64,000 nt of DNA, taken from assembly GCF_030719295.1 (NCBI RefSeq), contig NZ_CP120997.1, positions 4,599,501 through 4,663,500 on the forward strand. The letters run 5' to 3'. This DNA is from Streptomyces sp. Mut1 (GTDB lineage Bacteria > Actinomycetota > Actinomycetes > Streptomycetales > Streptomycetaceae). Positions 53,416 to 61,880 of this stretch are shown here, piece by piece. The notes beneath the pieces were generated by a model. It did not search any database, had not been told where the DNA came from, and saw only the letters and a program-made list of their open reading frames with translations. The position numbers and the translations under genes were made by a program. The first letter of the stretch is position 1. Every line of letters begins with the position of its first letter.

Positions 53416-53755
53416 TGGATGCAATCTCCATAAGTTTGGCCATCACCTCTTTGGGGATTTTTCCATCAATTACAAGAGCATCCTTTCCTTCGTTCATGGT
53501 AATTTCTATCCTGCCTGGCTTTCGGGTGTTGATCCACGCCAACAAACACCGGTTAAAAGCTGCGACGCTACCTGCGCCAGAGAGTGACATGATCAATGTC
53601 TCTGTAATCCCCAGGCGTCCGGGAGCAGGGGCGTGTGGCTCCAGTTGCATGCTCTCAGTGGAGAGTCCGTCGTCATCACGAAAGAGCCTGTACAGCTCGC
53701 GCAACTCCTCGGTGTCGTTATCGGAGTCGCTGATTCCGATTTCGAATCGCGCCAT
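53393..53755 (-). CDS. Effector-associated constant component EACC1 protein
   Basis: 120 residues from ATG 53755 (GCGGAGG upstream). MARFEIGISDSDNDTEELRELYRLFRDDDGL, then PGRLGITETLIMSLSGAGSVAAFNRCLLAWINTR and a beta-strand tail with EITMNEGKDALVIDG match EACC1, the small constant protein encoded beside variable caspase, trypsin or inactive-STAND effectors in multicellular bacteria. The SLSGAGSVAAFNRCLLAWI stretch may be a short helix in a membrane or interface. Gene overlap with the caspase indicates a two-component module. Confidence 0.85.
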   Translation of the reverse strand: MARFEIGISDSDNDTEELRELYRLFRDDDGLSTESMQLEPHAPAPGRLGITETLIMSLSGAGSVAAFNRCLLAWINTRKPGRIEITMNEGKDALVIDGKIPKEVMAKLMEIASSGSRGPS

Positions 53756-53837
53756 CCATGAACCTCCGCGACTTCTGAGAGCTGTTAAGCCTAGTCTGAC
53801 AGTCAGTCGGCTGCGAGGCCAGACTCGCACCGGTCCT

Positions 53838-53942
53838 GGCTGGCGCCGCCCATGACATCCGCAGCCCGCGAAAACGGCATCGTCGACGCCCTCACCAAGG
53901 TCGTCATCCAGTGCTGGCGGACAATGGAGACCAGGGGGTCGG
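53838..53942 (+). pseudogene. Truncated gene start cut by IS copy 2
   Basis: From ATG 53851 a high-GC reading frame (MTSAARENGIVDALTKVVIQ, then CWRTMETRG) runs to the IS end at 53943 and is cut there. It is unlike the AT-rich caspase/EACC1 DNA on its left, so it is probably a scar from an earlier insertion site of the composite element. Product unknown. Confidence 0.4.
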
Positions 53943-54947
53943 CAGGGTCATTGCGTGTTCGAGGTCTGTCCGGGTTCGTCAGGTGAGCGAGGGCGTGTAG
54001 GGGCCGGTGGTAGTCGCGGCCGGCGTGGCGGAGGGCGGCGGCGATGTTGGTCTGGCCGTCCTGGCGGAAGACGCTGACAGGCCGGGGTGGTTCTTCTTGA
54101 TGACGGCTGCGTAGTGGGCACTGCGGCTGATCAGGTAGCTGCCGTGACCGTGCTGGGTGTGCAGGGCGTCGGTGTTCAGCACGGCGTTCTCCAGGCCGAG
54201 GGGGTCCAGCAGGGGCCGGAACGAGGGGATCTCGTTGCTCTGGGGCGACCTGCCGCTGGGCCAGGACCACGACGTGGTGCTCCATCGCGGCCGGCAACTG
54301 GATCGCCGCGGGCCGTCCTGGCGCGCGATCCGCGAACCACCTTGCCGTCGACCGCGATGACCCGTCGCGCCGGGCGATTCCCCTCCGGCACAGGCTCAGG
54401 CACCGTTCTGGCCTGCAGATATGCGGTGATCGCCGCGTCCAGTGCGTCAGAATCGACGCGGTGCAGCAGGCGTCGCACGGTGACGGCGTGCGGCACCGGC
54501 CGCGAGCCCGTGAACGGGTCGTGGCCGAAGCCGAGGACGTCCAGCACCGACTGCGGGGCATCCGTGATCCATTCGCTGACCGCGATGAGCGACCGGGCCC
54601 CGGCCAGCACCGCCGCGACGGCCGCGCACAACAACGCGAGGGCCGGATATCTCCGCCCTCGCGCATCGCGGGGATCGGTGACATGGATCAGGAATCGGCG
54701 CAGGTCAGCGACGTCGTCCGGGACAACGGCGACAGTCTGGGAGCCCAGTTGCCCCAGCGCGGCGGGGATGGGCGATGATGTTCGGGCAGGCATGGTCTCG
54801 CTCGGTTCTCATGGGTCTCGACAACCACATGATCACCAGCACCGTGCCTGCTCTGCTGTCCGGGTGCCCTCACCACACACCGGACATGACGTCGCGGCAC
54901 ACATAAACCGGGCGAACCGGACCAACCTCGACCATGCAATACCCCTG
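53943..54947 (-). mobile_element. ISAs1-type element, copy 2 (decayed, 1005 bp)
   Basis: Inverted copy of 50842-51846, equal in length, with matching inverted-repeat ends and the same transposase lesions. Together the copies bracket the 2096-nt EACC1/caspase segment. Its right end supplies an ATG (54934) to the downstream gene. Confidence 0.88.
53979..54793 (-). pseudogene. ISAs1 family transposase remnant, copy 2
   Basis: Translations of the N-terminal 205 codons and of the downstream fragments are identical to copy 1, including the frameshifts after VVRGSRARTA and the jump from NHPGL to the C-terminal TNIAAALRHAG block. Both copies therefore descend from one already-broken element that must have been moved in trans. 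Confidence 0.88.
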
Positions 54948-55389
54948 GGTGCAGGCCCGAGACCCTCGGAACTGCGTCCCCACCCAGGTGTGGGACCGGG
55001 AAGTCCGACTCATCATGCGGGACCACGCCATGGAGCGTGAACTCGCCGAGCGCACCTTCGGCCAGGCCGTCGCCTACTTGGTGACCTCGGCCGAGCGCCC
55101 CGAGACCCGCATGGGGCCCTCCCCTGCCGTGGATCTGGGTGTCCACTCGTTCGTGCTCGACTCGATGAACTACATGGCGTTCTGCGACCAGCACGCGGGA
55201 CGCTACATCCACCACGTTCCGCACCTGCCCGGAGAGGGCACGCAGGGGCCGCCCGAGCTGGGGGACACAACCAAGGCCATCAGGACCACCGGCTTCGAGA
55301 TCGACCCGGAGCTGTGGACCATGGAGGGCGCCGCCGACTGCTCCCAGTGTCACGCCGGGTGCACGGACAGCCCCAACAGCGGGAAGTAA
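54934..55389 (+). CDS. Small conserved protein ('glycine-rich domain' type), 5' end replaced by IS
   Basis: 151 residues as read from ATG 54934, which lies in the IS inverted repeat. The native start was ATG 50821, 4.1 kb away. MQYPWVQARDPRNCV replaces native MATVVQ-RDPRNCV. The body has VDLGVHSFVLDSMNYMAFCDQHAGRYIHHVP and a C-terminal CSQCHAGC motif typical of a Streptomyces family of about 140 residues with unknown function. The IS-provided start could keep it expressed, but its native coupling and SD are lost. Confidence 0.72.
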   Translation: MQYPWVQARDPRNCVPTQVWDREVRLIMRDHAMERELAERTFGQAVAYLVTSAERPETRMGPSPAVDLGVHSFVLDSMNYMAFCDQHAGRYIHHVPHLPGEGTQGPPELGDTTKAIRTTGFEIDPELWTMEGAADCSQCHAGCTDSPNSGK

Positions 55390-55404
55390 CACCGCACGGA
55401 CTGG

Positions 55405-55436
55405 GACAACTCCCCTTGGAGGCGAGGGGAGTTGTC
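55405..55436 (+). terminator. Hairpin between the split gene and methyltransferase
   Basis: An 11-bp perfect stem, GACAACTCCCC with GGGGAGTTGTC, has a 10-nt loop. It is not followed by Ts and sits just before the SD of the methyltransferase, so it may be an attenuator. Confidence 0.5.
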
Positions 55437-55456
55437 ACCATGAGGAAAGGTTCTGC

Positions 55457-56101
55457 ATGGAGGTCGTCGAAGCCTGGGAGCGGTACGCCCAAGGGCGGAT
55501 GCCACGGAGGGAAACCAATGCCTCCGGGGCCGCGACGTGGCTGAACTGGACGCAGTACCCCGACCACGGCCCCGACGAATCGATCCTCGGAGAGTTGCGG
55601 GGCCGGACCGTTCTGGAACTGGGCTGCGGTACCGGCTGCAACCTCGCCCACCTCACCACGCTCGGGGCCGACTGCACCGGCGTGGACATCGCACCCAGCC
55701 AGCGCGGGAAGGCCGTGGCCCGATGGGGCCGCCTCCCCGGTCTGGCCTTTCACACGGCCGAGGTGACCGACTACCTGACCCACACCGAGGGCTCCTTCGA
55801 TGTGGTCCTGTCCATCTTCGGGCCCGTCTGGTTCACGGATCCCGAACAGCTTCTTCCTCTGATCCACAAGAGGCTTTCCCCTGGTGGCGTACTGGCCTTC
55901 TCCCACAAGCCCCCAACGGCCGGCACTCGGCCTGTCGGCACTCTGAGAGAGGCCAGGGCAGTGACGAGGTGGGACTACAGCCCGGAGGAATGGTCGAGGC
56001 TTCTGGCCTCTTCCGGATACTCGAACCTCAAAGCCGAGGTCATCCCTCCCCCTGGAGGAGAAGACGCAGGAACCCTGCTGGTGAGGGCCTATGCCTATTG
56101 A
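55457..56101 (+). CDS. Class I SAM-dependent methyltransferase
   Basis: 214 residues from ATG 55457 (GAGGAAAGG upstream). SAM motif I is TVLELGCGTGCNLAHLTTLGADCTGVDI, then GSFDVVLSIFGPVWFTDPEQLLPLIHKRLSPGGVLAFSHKP. An N-terminal lid (WLNWTQYPDHGPDESIL) would bind the substrate. It follows the small conserved gene and the 29-residue peptide, and may methylate a peptide or a small product of the island. The substrate is unknown. Confidence 0.88.
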   Translation: MEVVEAWERYAQGRMPRRETNASGAATWLNWTQYPDHGPDESILGELRGRTVLELGCGTGCNLAHLTTLGADCTGVDIAPSQRGKAVARWGRLPGLAFHTAEVTDYLTHTEGSFDVVLSIFGPVWFTDPEQLLPLIHKRLSPGGVLAFSHKPPTAGTRPVGTLREARAVTRWDYSPEEWSRLLASSGYSNLKAEVIPPPGGEDAGTLLVRAYAY

Positions 56102-56127
56102 TCAGGGTCTCGTGAGTCTCTGATCAA
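56098..56127 (+). terminator. Terminator after methyltransferase
   Basis: TTGATCAG at 56098-56105 (overlapping the stop) pairs with CTGATCAA at 56120-56127 around a 14-nt loop. Confidence 0.5.
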
Positions 56128-56447
56128 CGGGAGCGCCTTCACGGGAGCGGGTCGGGACGAGTGGCTGGGGCCGTCGGGTGTACGGCATGGGCCGTCCTGC
56201 GCTCGGTGAGTGGTACGAGCGTTGTTCGCGCCCCGGTTCACAAGCGCACGCGGGCGGTGTCCGGCAGGTGTGCGATGTCCGTGGCGGCCGGCGGGGTGGT
56301 GGCGCTTTTGGGTGGTTCCGCTGGAAGCGGGCCACGGCGGCGGGTACTGCGGGAAACGCCGCAGGGCCGTCGCTCCCGAGCGGGGGAGCGGCGGCCCTGC
56401 GACGTGCGCCGAGGCGCTTGTGAATCCGTGAACGCGGCCGGTGCTTC
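56102..56447. other. 346-nt convergent gap with terminator
   Basis: No gene is supported; short frames here lack SDs and conserved features. It contains the methyltransferase terminator at its left end and the NlpC/P60 terminator at 56361-56400. Confidence 0.6.
56361..56400 (-). terminator. Terminator of the NlpC/P60 gene
   Basis: A 17-bp stem with one mismatch begins GCAGGGCCG.CGCTCCC, with a 6-nt loop, 48 nt past the peptidase stop on the minus strand. Confidence 0.8.
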
Positions 56448-57281
56448 TCAGAGGACGCGGACCGCGCCCGTCGGCATGTCGTAGCTCAGCGGGCGCTGCA
56501 CCACACCGGTCGAGGAGTTCTGCGCACCGACGAACTGGCCGCCGCCCACGTAGATCCCGACGTGGTACGCGCTGCCCGCGCTGCCCCAGTACAGGATGTC
56601 GCCCGGCTGGAGGTTGCTCAGCGAGACCTGGGTGCCGGCGGTCGACTGGCTCTGCGAGACGCGCGGCAGGTCGATGCCCACCGTGCGGAACGCGGCCTGG
56701 ACGAGGCCGGAGCAGTCCCAGGAGTTGGGGCCGGTGCCGCCCGGCACGTACGCGTCGCCGACCTGCGCCTGCGCGAACGAGACGATGGAGGCGGCGGAGC
56801 CGGTGGCGTTGGAGGAGTACGACGTCGTGGTGGCGGCCGTGGAGCCGGACGACGAGGTGCTCGTGGTGGTCTGGAGCGTGGTGCGCGCGGCGGCGCGGGA
56901 GGCGCGCTCGGCGGCCTCCGCCTTGGCCTTCGCGGCGGCTTCGGCCTTCTTCTTGGCCTCGGCCTTGCGGACCGCCTCGGCCTTGGCCTTCTTGGCGTCC
57001 TTGGCGGCGGTGGTGGCCGCGGCTTCCTCGTGGGCCTGTGTCTCCAGGTCCAGGGCGACCTGCTGCGTGGCCTCGGCGGAGGCCGCGACGGTGGTGGAGA
57101 GTCCCGCCGTGATGGTGGGCATCTCGATCGTCTGGGTCACCGGCTCGGCGTTGGCCGGCCCGGCGGCACCCGCGACCGCGATGGTGCTGAGGACGCCACC
57201 GGCAACTCCGGCTCGCAGCGCCGACGTGGAGGCGTTTCGGCGGGGCTTCCGGTGGCTGGGTATGAGAGCGGTGTGGGACAT
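56448..57281 (-). CDS. Secreted NlpC/P60 (C40) peptidoglycan peptidase
   Basis: 277 residues from ATG 57281. A signal peptide (RAGVAGGVLSTIAVAGAAGPANA) is followed by an Ala/Lys/Glu-rich coiled coil (about 70-140) and a Thr/Ser linker. The C-terminal NlpC/P60 domain has catalytic Cys in NSWDCSGLVQAAF, His in YHVGIYVGGGQFV and GDILYW. It cuts the D-Glu-meso/LL-Dap bond of wall peptides during growth or sporulation. A longer frame upstream lacks a signal peptide and is rejected. Confidence 0.93.
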   Translation of the reverse strand: MSHTALIPSHRKPRRNASTSALRAGVAGGVLSTIAVAGAAGPANAEPVTQTIEMPTITAGLSTTVAASAEATQQVALDLETQAHEEAAATTAAKDAKKAKAEAVRKAEAKKKAEAAAKAKAEAAERASRAAARTTLQTTTSTSSSGSTAATTTSYSSNATGSAASIVSFAQAQVGDAYVPGGTGPNSWDCSGLVQAAFRTVGIDLPRVSQSQSTAGTQVSLSNLQPGDILYWGSAGSAYHVGIYVGGGQFVGAQNSSTGVVQRPLSYDMPTGAVRVL

Positions 57282-57954
57282 GGGTACTAGCGCTATCAGG
57301 GCTCCCGGGGATCCATCAAGAAACGTGTGTTGCGACACAGTTACGTCCGGAATCTGTGAATCCGCTTTCTGAGGGCCTTTATTGACGCCGTAACGGGCAA
57401 AACGGGCACCCGCGATCATGGCTGTGATCACGGGTTTTCTGCAATACGCCCGAATTGCCCGTCACTTACCATCCGTTCACACGGTTGGCCAAGCCCGCTT
57501 GTATAACGGCTGATGCCGAGTGACGCAGGTCACAGCATGGTCTCGCCATGACGGGCATACGAGTGCTCCGCGCGAGCGATGGGGTGCCGGTGCCGAACTC
57601 GCGGCGCGCGGTGGGTGATTGGCGAGATAGATGACATATGTCGGAGTGTGTCCACTTCGTTCCATGCGGACCCTCTCGCGGGTGAGGCCCTCCGTCCGCG
57701 CTCCGGGCGCAGAGTGGGGCAGATCCCTTTATCACCCCATCGTGTCCATCTCCAATTTTGCGCGTGACGCCGTGGCTTGATAGAGCGACACCCCTTTGAC
57801 CAGCGGTAACGGCATTGGATGTCACGTCTCGTGATCACTCGGCCGCTTCGTGTACGAAGATCACCGCTCATCCGACTTCATGATCGTTCGTCAGGTGGTG
57901 GAGATCACAAAGACGTTGTCGTACCCCGTGTCGCAGATCACAGGACGGCGGGCA

Positions 57955-57960
57955 TAGGAT
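57955..57960 (+). promoter_or_regulatory. Candidate nuo promoter -10 region
   Basis: TAGGAT lies 16 nt before a Rex-like site and about 113 nt before nuoA. The repeated rAGATCACA units at 57901 and 57934 sit just upstream and could bind an activator. Confidence 0.4.
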
Positions 57961-57975
57961 GCGGGGCAGTCGGGC

Positions 57976-57993
57976 TTGTGAACTGCCTCACAT
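57976..57993. promoter_or_regulatory. Rex-like operator upstream of nuoA
   Basis: TTGTGAACTGCCTCACAT fits the Rex consensus TTGTGAAnnnnTTCACAA at 12 of 14 defined positions. Rex represses nuo in Streptomyces coelicolor when NADH is low, so redox control here is plausible. Confidence 0.55.
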
Positions 57994-58073
57994 GTGCACG
58001 ATCTTGGTGAGGTGGCGAGCCAGGTCGCCCGATGCGGTCCAACGGTCAAGGACGACTGGAAGGAGCGAGGAGC

Positions 58074-58433
58074 GTGAATGCCTACGCGCCCATCCTCGTG
58101 CTCGGCGCCCTCGGGGCAGGGTTTGCGATCTTCTCCGTGGTCATGGCCACGCTTATCGGCCCCAAGCGGTACAACCGGGCAAAGCTCGAAGCGTACGAGT
58201 GCGGTATCGAACCGACACCCACTCCGGCCGGAGGCGGCCGCTTCCCCATCAAGTACTACCTGACGGCGATGCTCTTCATCGTCTTCGACATCGAGATCGT
58301 CTTCCTCTATCCCTGGGCGGTCACCTTCGACGCCCTGGGGATCTTCGGGCTCGTGGAGATGCTGCTCTTCGTGCTCACCGTCTTCGTCGCCTACGCGTAT
58401 GTGTGGCGTCGCGGCGGCCTGGAATGGGACTGA
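58074..58433 (+). CDS. nuoA: NADH-quinone oxidoreductase subunit A
   Basis: 119 residues from GTG 58074 (AAGGAGCGAGGAGC upstream). Three membrane helices with the conserved YECGIEP loop and FDIEIVFLYPWAV. It forms part of the quinone-site hinge between arm and membrane. First gene of the nuo operon. Confidence 0.97.
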   Translation: MNAYAPILVLGALGAGFAIFSVVMATLIGPKRYNRAKLEAYECGIEPTPTPAGGGRFPIKYYLTAMLFIVFDIEIVFLYPWAVTFDALGIFGLVEMLLFVLTVFVAYAYVWRRGGLEWD

Positions 58434-58451
58434 GGGGCTGAGGGGCACACC

Positions 58452-59006
58452 ATGGGACTCGAAGAGAAGCTGCCGAGCGGCTTCGTTCTGACGACTGTCG
58501 AGCAGGCGGCCGGCTGGGTGCGGAAGTCCTCCGTCTTCCCGGCCACCTTCGGCCTCGCCTGCTGCGCCATCGAGATGATGACGACCGGGGCGGGCCGCTA
58601 CGACCTGGCCCGGTTCGGCATGGAGGTCTTCCGCGGCTCGCCGCGGCAGGCGGACCTGATGATCGTGGCCGGGCGGGTGAGCCAGAAGATGGCGCCCGTC
58701 CTGCGGCAGGTCTACGACCAGATGCCCAACCCCAAGTGGGTCATCTCCATGGGCGTTTGCGCGTCATCGGGCGGAATGTTCAACAATTACGCCATTGTTC
58801 AGGGTGTTGATCATATTGTCCCGGTTGATATTTATTTGCCGGGCTGCCCGCCGCGGCCCGAGATGCTGATGGACGCGATCCTCAAGCTGCACCAGAAGAT
58901 CCAGGGCTCCAAGCTCGGGGTCAACGCGCAGGAGGCCGCCCGCGAGGCGGAGGAGGCGGCCCTCAACGCACTGCCCCTGATCGAGATGAAGGGGCTGCTG
59001 CGATGA
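58452..59006 (+). CDS. nuoB: NADH-quinone oxidoreductase subunit B
   Basis: 184 residues. It carries the N2 4Fe-4S cluster ligands in [25 protein letters not shown] and LPGCPPRPE. It passes electrons to menaquinone. Codons at about 58783-58850 (ATT GTT CAG GGT GTT GAT CAT ATT ... GAT ATT TAT TTG) are strikingly AT-rich compared with the rest of the gene. Confidence 0.97.
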   Translation: MGLEEKLPSGFVLTTVEQAAGWVRKSSVFPATFGLACCAIEMMTTGAGRYDLARFGMEVFRGSPRQADLMIVAGRVSQKMAPVLRQVYDQMPNPKWVISMGVCASSGGMFNNYAIVQGVDHIVPVDIYLPGCPPRPEMLMDAILKLHQKIQGSKLGVNAQEAAREAEEAALNALPLIEMKGLLR

Positions 59007-59713
59007 GCGACGAGCACAACGGCTCCGCCGTTCCCGCCCCGCGCGACGAGCACGGCGAGGTCATCGGCGTACGCCGGGGGATGTTCGGCGCCGACAACGG
59101 CGGCGACACCTCCGGCTACGGCGGCCTCATCCGTACCGTCGCCCTGCCCGGCTCCTCCTCGCGGCCGTACGGCGGCTGGTTCGACGAGGTCGCCGACGAA
59201 CTCGAAGGCGCCCTGGAGGAACAGGGCCTCGTCCCCGAGAACACCATCGAGAAGACCGTCGTCGACCGGGGCGAACTCACCTTCCACATCGCCCGCGAGC
59301 ACCTGCCGACCGTCGCCAGGACCCTGCGCGACGACCCGGCCCTGCGCTTCGAGCTCTGTACGGGGGTGAGCGGCGTCCACTTCCCCGGCGACAAGGGCCG
59401 GGAGCTGCACGCCGTCTACCACCTGCGCTCGATCACCCACGGCCGGCTCATCCGGCTGGAGGTCTCCACGCCGGACGACGACCGGCACATCCCGTCCCTG
59501 GTCGCGGTGTACCCGACCAACGACTGGCACGAGCGCGAGGCGTACGACTTCTTCGGGCTCGTCTTCGACGGGCACCCCGCCCTCACCCGGATCATGATGC
59601 CGGACGACTGGCAGGGCTTCCCGCAGCGCAAGGACTACCCGCTCGGCGGCATCCCCGTCGAGTACAAGGGCGCCCAGATCCCGGCTCCGGACCAGCGGAG
59701 GTCGTACTCCTGA
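59003..59713 (+). CDS. nuoC: NADH-quinone oxidoreductase subunit C
   Basis: 236 residues with a 4-nt ATGA overlap with nuoB. The 30-kDa subunit core is [47 protein letters not shown]. An N-terminal extension of about 80 residues is typical for actinobacteria. A peripheral-arm scaffold with NuoD and NuoB. Confidence 0.96.
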   Translation: MSDEHNGSAVPAPRDEHGEVIGVRRGMFGADNGGDTSGYGGLIRTVALPGSSSRPYGGWFDEVADELEGALEEQGLVPENTIEKTVVDRGELTFHIAREHLPTVARTLRDDPALRFELCTGVSGVHFPGDKGRELHAVYHLRSITHGRLIRLEVSTPDDDRHIPSLVAVYPTNDWHEREAYDFFGLVFDGHPALTRIMMPDDWQGFPQRKDYPLGGIPVEYKGAQIPAPDQRRSYS

Positions 59714-61035
59714 TGACCACTCCCCAAGCAACACCCAGGGCAACGACCGAGGGGACTGTATATACGGTCACCGGAGGCGACTGGGACGAGGTCGTCGAGA
59801 CGGCGGCCAAGTCCGACGACGAGCGCATCATCGTCAACATGGGCCCCCAGCACCCGTCCACGCACGGCGTGCTCCGGCTGATCCTGGAGATCGACGGCGA
59901 GACCGTCACCGAGGCCCGCTGCGGCATCGGCTACCTCCACACCGGCATCGAGAAGAACCTCGAATACCGCAGCTGGACGCAGGGCACCACCTTCGTCACG
60001 CGCATGGACTACCTGACGCCGTTCTTCAACGAGACGGCCTACTGCCTGGGCGTCGAGAAGCTCCTCGGCATCGAGGACCAGATTCCCGACCGGGCCACCG
60101 TCCTGCGCGTGCTCCTGATGGAGCTCAACCGGCTCTCCTCGCACCTGGTGTGCATCGCCACCGGCGGCATGGAGCTCGGCGCCACCACGATCATGATCTA
60201 CGGCTTCCGCGACCGGGAGCTGGTGCTCGACCTCTTCGAGCTGATCACCGGCCTGCGCATGAACCACGCGTTCGTCCGCCCCGGCGGCCTCGCCCAGGAC
60301 CTGCCCCCGGGCGCGGTCGACCAGCTGCGCGAGTTCGTGAAGACCATGAAGAAGAACCTGCCGGAGTACGACAAGCTCGCCACCGGCAACCCCATCTTCA
60401 AGGCCCGTATGCAGGACGTCGGCTACCTCGACCTCACCGGCTGCATGGCGCTCGGCGCCACCGGCCCGATCCTGCGCTCCGCCGGACTCCCGCACGACCT
60501 GCGCAAGACCGACCCCTACTGCGGGTACGAGAACTACGAGTTCGACGTCCCCACGGCGGACAGCTGCGACTCCTACGGCCGCTTCCTCATCCGCCTGGAG
60601 GAGATGCGCCAGTCGCTGCGCATCATCGAGCAGTGCATCGACCGGCTCGAACCCGGCCCGGTCATGGTCGCCGACAAGAAGATCGCCTGGCCCGCGCAGC
60701 TCGCGCTCGGCCCGGACGGCCTCGGCAACTCGCTGGACCACATCAAGAAGATCATGGGCACCTCCATGGAGGCCCTGATCCACCACTTCAAGCTGGTGAC
60801 CGAGGGCTTCCGGGTCCCCGCCGGACAGGCGTACACCGCCGTCGAGTCCCCCAAGGGCGAACTCGGCGTGCACGTCGTCTCCGACGGCGGAACCCGCCCC
60901 TACCGGGTCCACTTCCGCGACCCGTCCTTCACCAACCTCCAGGCCATGGCGGCGATGTGCGAGGGCGGCCAGGTCGCCGACGTCATCGTCGCCGTCGCAT
61001 CCATCGACCCCGTGATGGGAGGCGTCGACCGGTGA
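59713..61035 (+). CDS. nuoD: NADH-quinone oxidoreductase subunit D
   Basis: 440 residues starting at ATG 59713 on the nuoC stop. [15 protein letters not shown] with the quinone-pocket His, [36 protein letters not shown] region and C-terminal [13 protein letters not shown]. It forms the quinone site with NuoB. Confidence 0.97.
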   Translation: MTTPQATPRATTEGTVYTVTGGDWDEVVETAAKSDDERIIVNMGPQHPSTHGVLRLILEIDGETVTEARCGIGYLHTGIEKNLEYRSWTQGTTFVTRMDYLTPFFNETAYCLGVEKLLGIEDQIPDRATVLRVLLMELNRLSSHLVCIATGGMELGATTIMIYGFRDRELVLDLFELITGLRMNHAFVRPGGLAQDLPPGAVDQLREFVKTMKKNLPEYDKLATGNPIFKARMQDVGYLDLTGCMALGATGPILRSAGLPHDLRKTDPYCGYENYEFDVPTADSCDSYGRFLIRLEEMRQSLRIIEQCIDRLEPGPVMVADKKIAWPAQLALGPDGLGNSLDHIKKIMGTSMEALIHHFKLVTEGFRVPAGQAYTAVESPKGELGVHVVSDGGTRPYRVHFRDPSFTNLQAMAAMCEGGQVADVIVAVASIDPVMGGVDR

Positions 61036-61880
61036 CCGAAGCACGTAGCGAAGTCAGTCTGGGGATGCCGCAGCTCCCCGCCCCCGCCTACCCGGCCGAG
61101 GTGCGCGCCAGGCTCGAAGCGGATGCGAAGGAGGTGATCGCCCGCTACCCCGGCAGCCGCTCCGCGCTCCTGCCGCTGCTGCACCTCGTGCAGTCCGAGG
61201 AGGGGTACGTCTCCCGTACGGGCATGGCGTTCTGCGCCGAGCTGCTCGGCCTCACCACCGCCGAGGTCACCGCGGTCGCCACCTTCTACACGATGTACCG
61301 GCGCAAGCCGAGCGGCGACTACCAGGTCGGCGTCTGCACCAACACGCTCTGCGCGGTGATGGGCGGCGACGCGATCTTCGACAGGCTCAAGGAGCACCTC
61401 GGCGTCGGCAACGACGAGACGACCGAGGACGGCAAGGTCACCCTCGAACACATCGAGTGCAACGCCGCCTGCGACTTCGCGCCCGTCGTGATGGTCAACT
61501 GGGAGTTCTTCGACAACCAGACGCCCGAGAGCGCGACGCAGCTCGTCGACGACCTGATCGCCGGCCGCACCGTCGAACCCACCCGCGGCGCCCCGCTCTG
61601 CACGTACAAGGACACCGCCCGCATCCTGGCCGGCTTCCCCGACGAGCGCCCCGGCGCCGTCGCGGCGACCGGCGGCGCGGGCCCCGCCTCGCTGATCGGC
61701 CTCAAGCTCGCCAAGGGCGAGGCCGCGCCGCAGGCCCGCGTGGTCGGCCCGCGCGGCGAGGCCCCGCGCGACGAACCGCAGAAGGGCGCCGAGCACCTCA
61801 GCTCCCACGACGCGCCGCAGCAGACCTCGGCATCCGACCCGGACAACCCGGCAGGACCCGTAGCCGAGGAGGGGGAGTGA
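61032..61880 (+). CDS. nuoE: NADH-quinone oxidoreductase subunit E
   Basis: 282 residues from GTG 61032, 4-nt overlap with nuoD. Thioredoxin-like 2Fe-2S domain with ligands in [10 protein letters not shown] and [13 protein letters not shown]. The C-terminal 80 residues are a low-complexity, charged tail ([25 protein letters not shown]) longer than in E. coli NuoE and common in Streptomyces. Confidence 0.96.
   Translation: MTEARSEVSLGMPQLPAPAYPAEVRARLEADAKEVIARYPGSRSALLPLLHLVQSEEGYVSRTGMAFCAELLGLTTAEVTAVATFYTMYRRKPSGDYQVGVCTNTLCAVMGGDAIFDRLKEHLGVGNDETTEDGKVTLEHIECNAACDFAPVVMVNWEFFDNQTPESATQLVDDLIAGRTVEPTRGAPLCTYKDTARILAGFPDERPGAVAATGGAGPASLIGLKLAKGEAAPQARVVGPRGEAPRDEPQKGAEHLSSHDAPQQTSASDPDNPAGPVAEEGE

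Larger units (their letters stand above)
57282..58073. other. 792-nt regulatory gap between nlpC-like gene and nuoA
   Basis: No gene is supported on either strand. The left half must hold the peptidase promoter and leader; I looked for a ydaO-type riboswitch and found no convincing motif. The right half has paired GAGATCACA (57901) and CAGATCACA (57934), a -10-like TAGGAT (57955-57960) and a Rex-like site. Confidence 0.6.

Noticed and set aside
56161..56484. Coding frames in the gap between methyltransferase and NlpC/P60 genes
   Set aside because: No SD, no recognisable motif, Arg-rich composition typical of random high-GC frames; the region contains a terminator hairpin.
57282..57480. c-di-AMP (ydaO-type) riboswitch before the NlpC/P60 gene
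   Set aside because: Such riboswitches precede some actinobacterial wall hydrolases, but I could not find the conserved loops on the minus strand here.
57466..57871. Small minus-strand genes in the nuo upstream gap
   Set aside because: Two overlapping frames without SD, motifs or credible composition.
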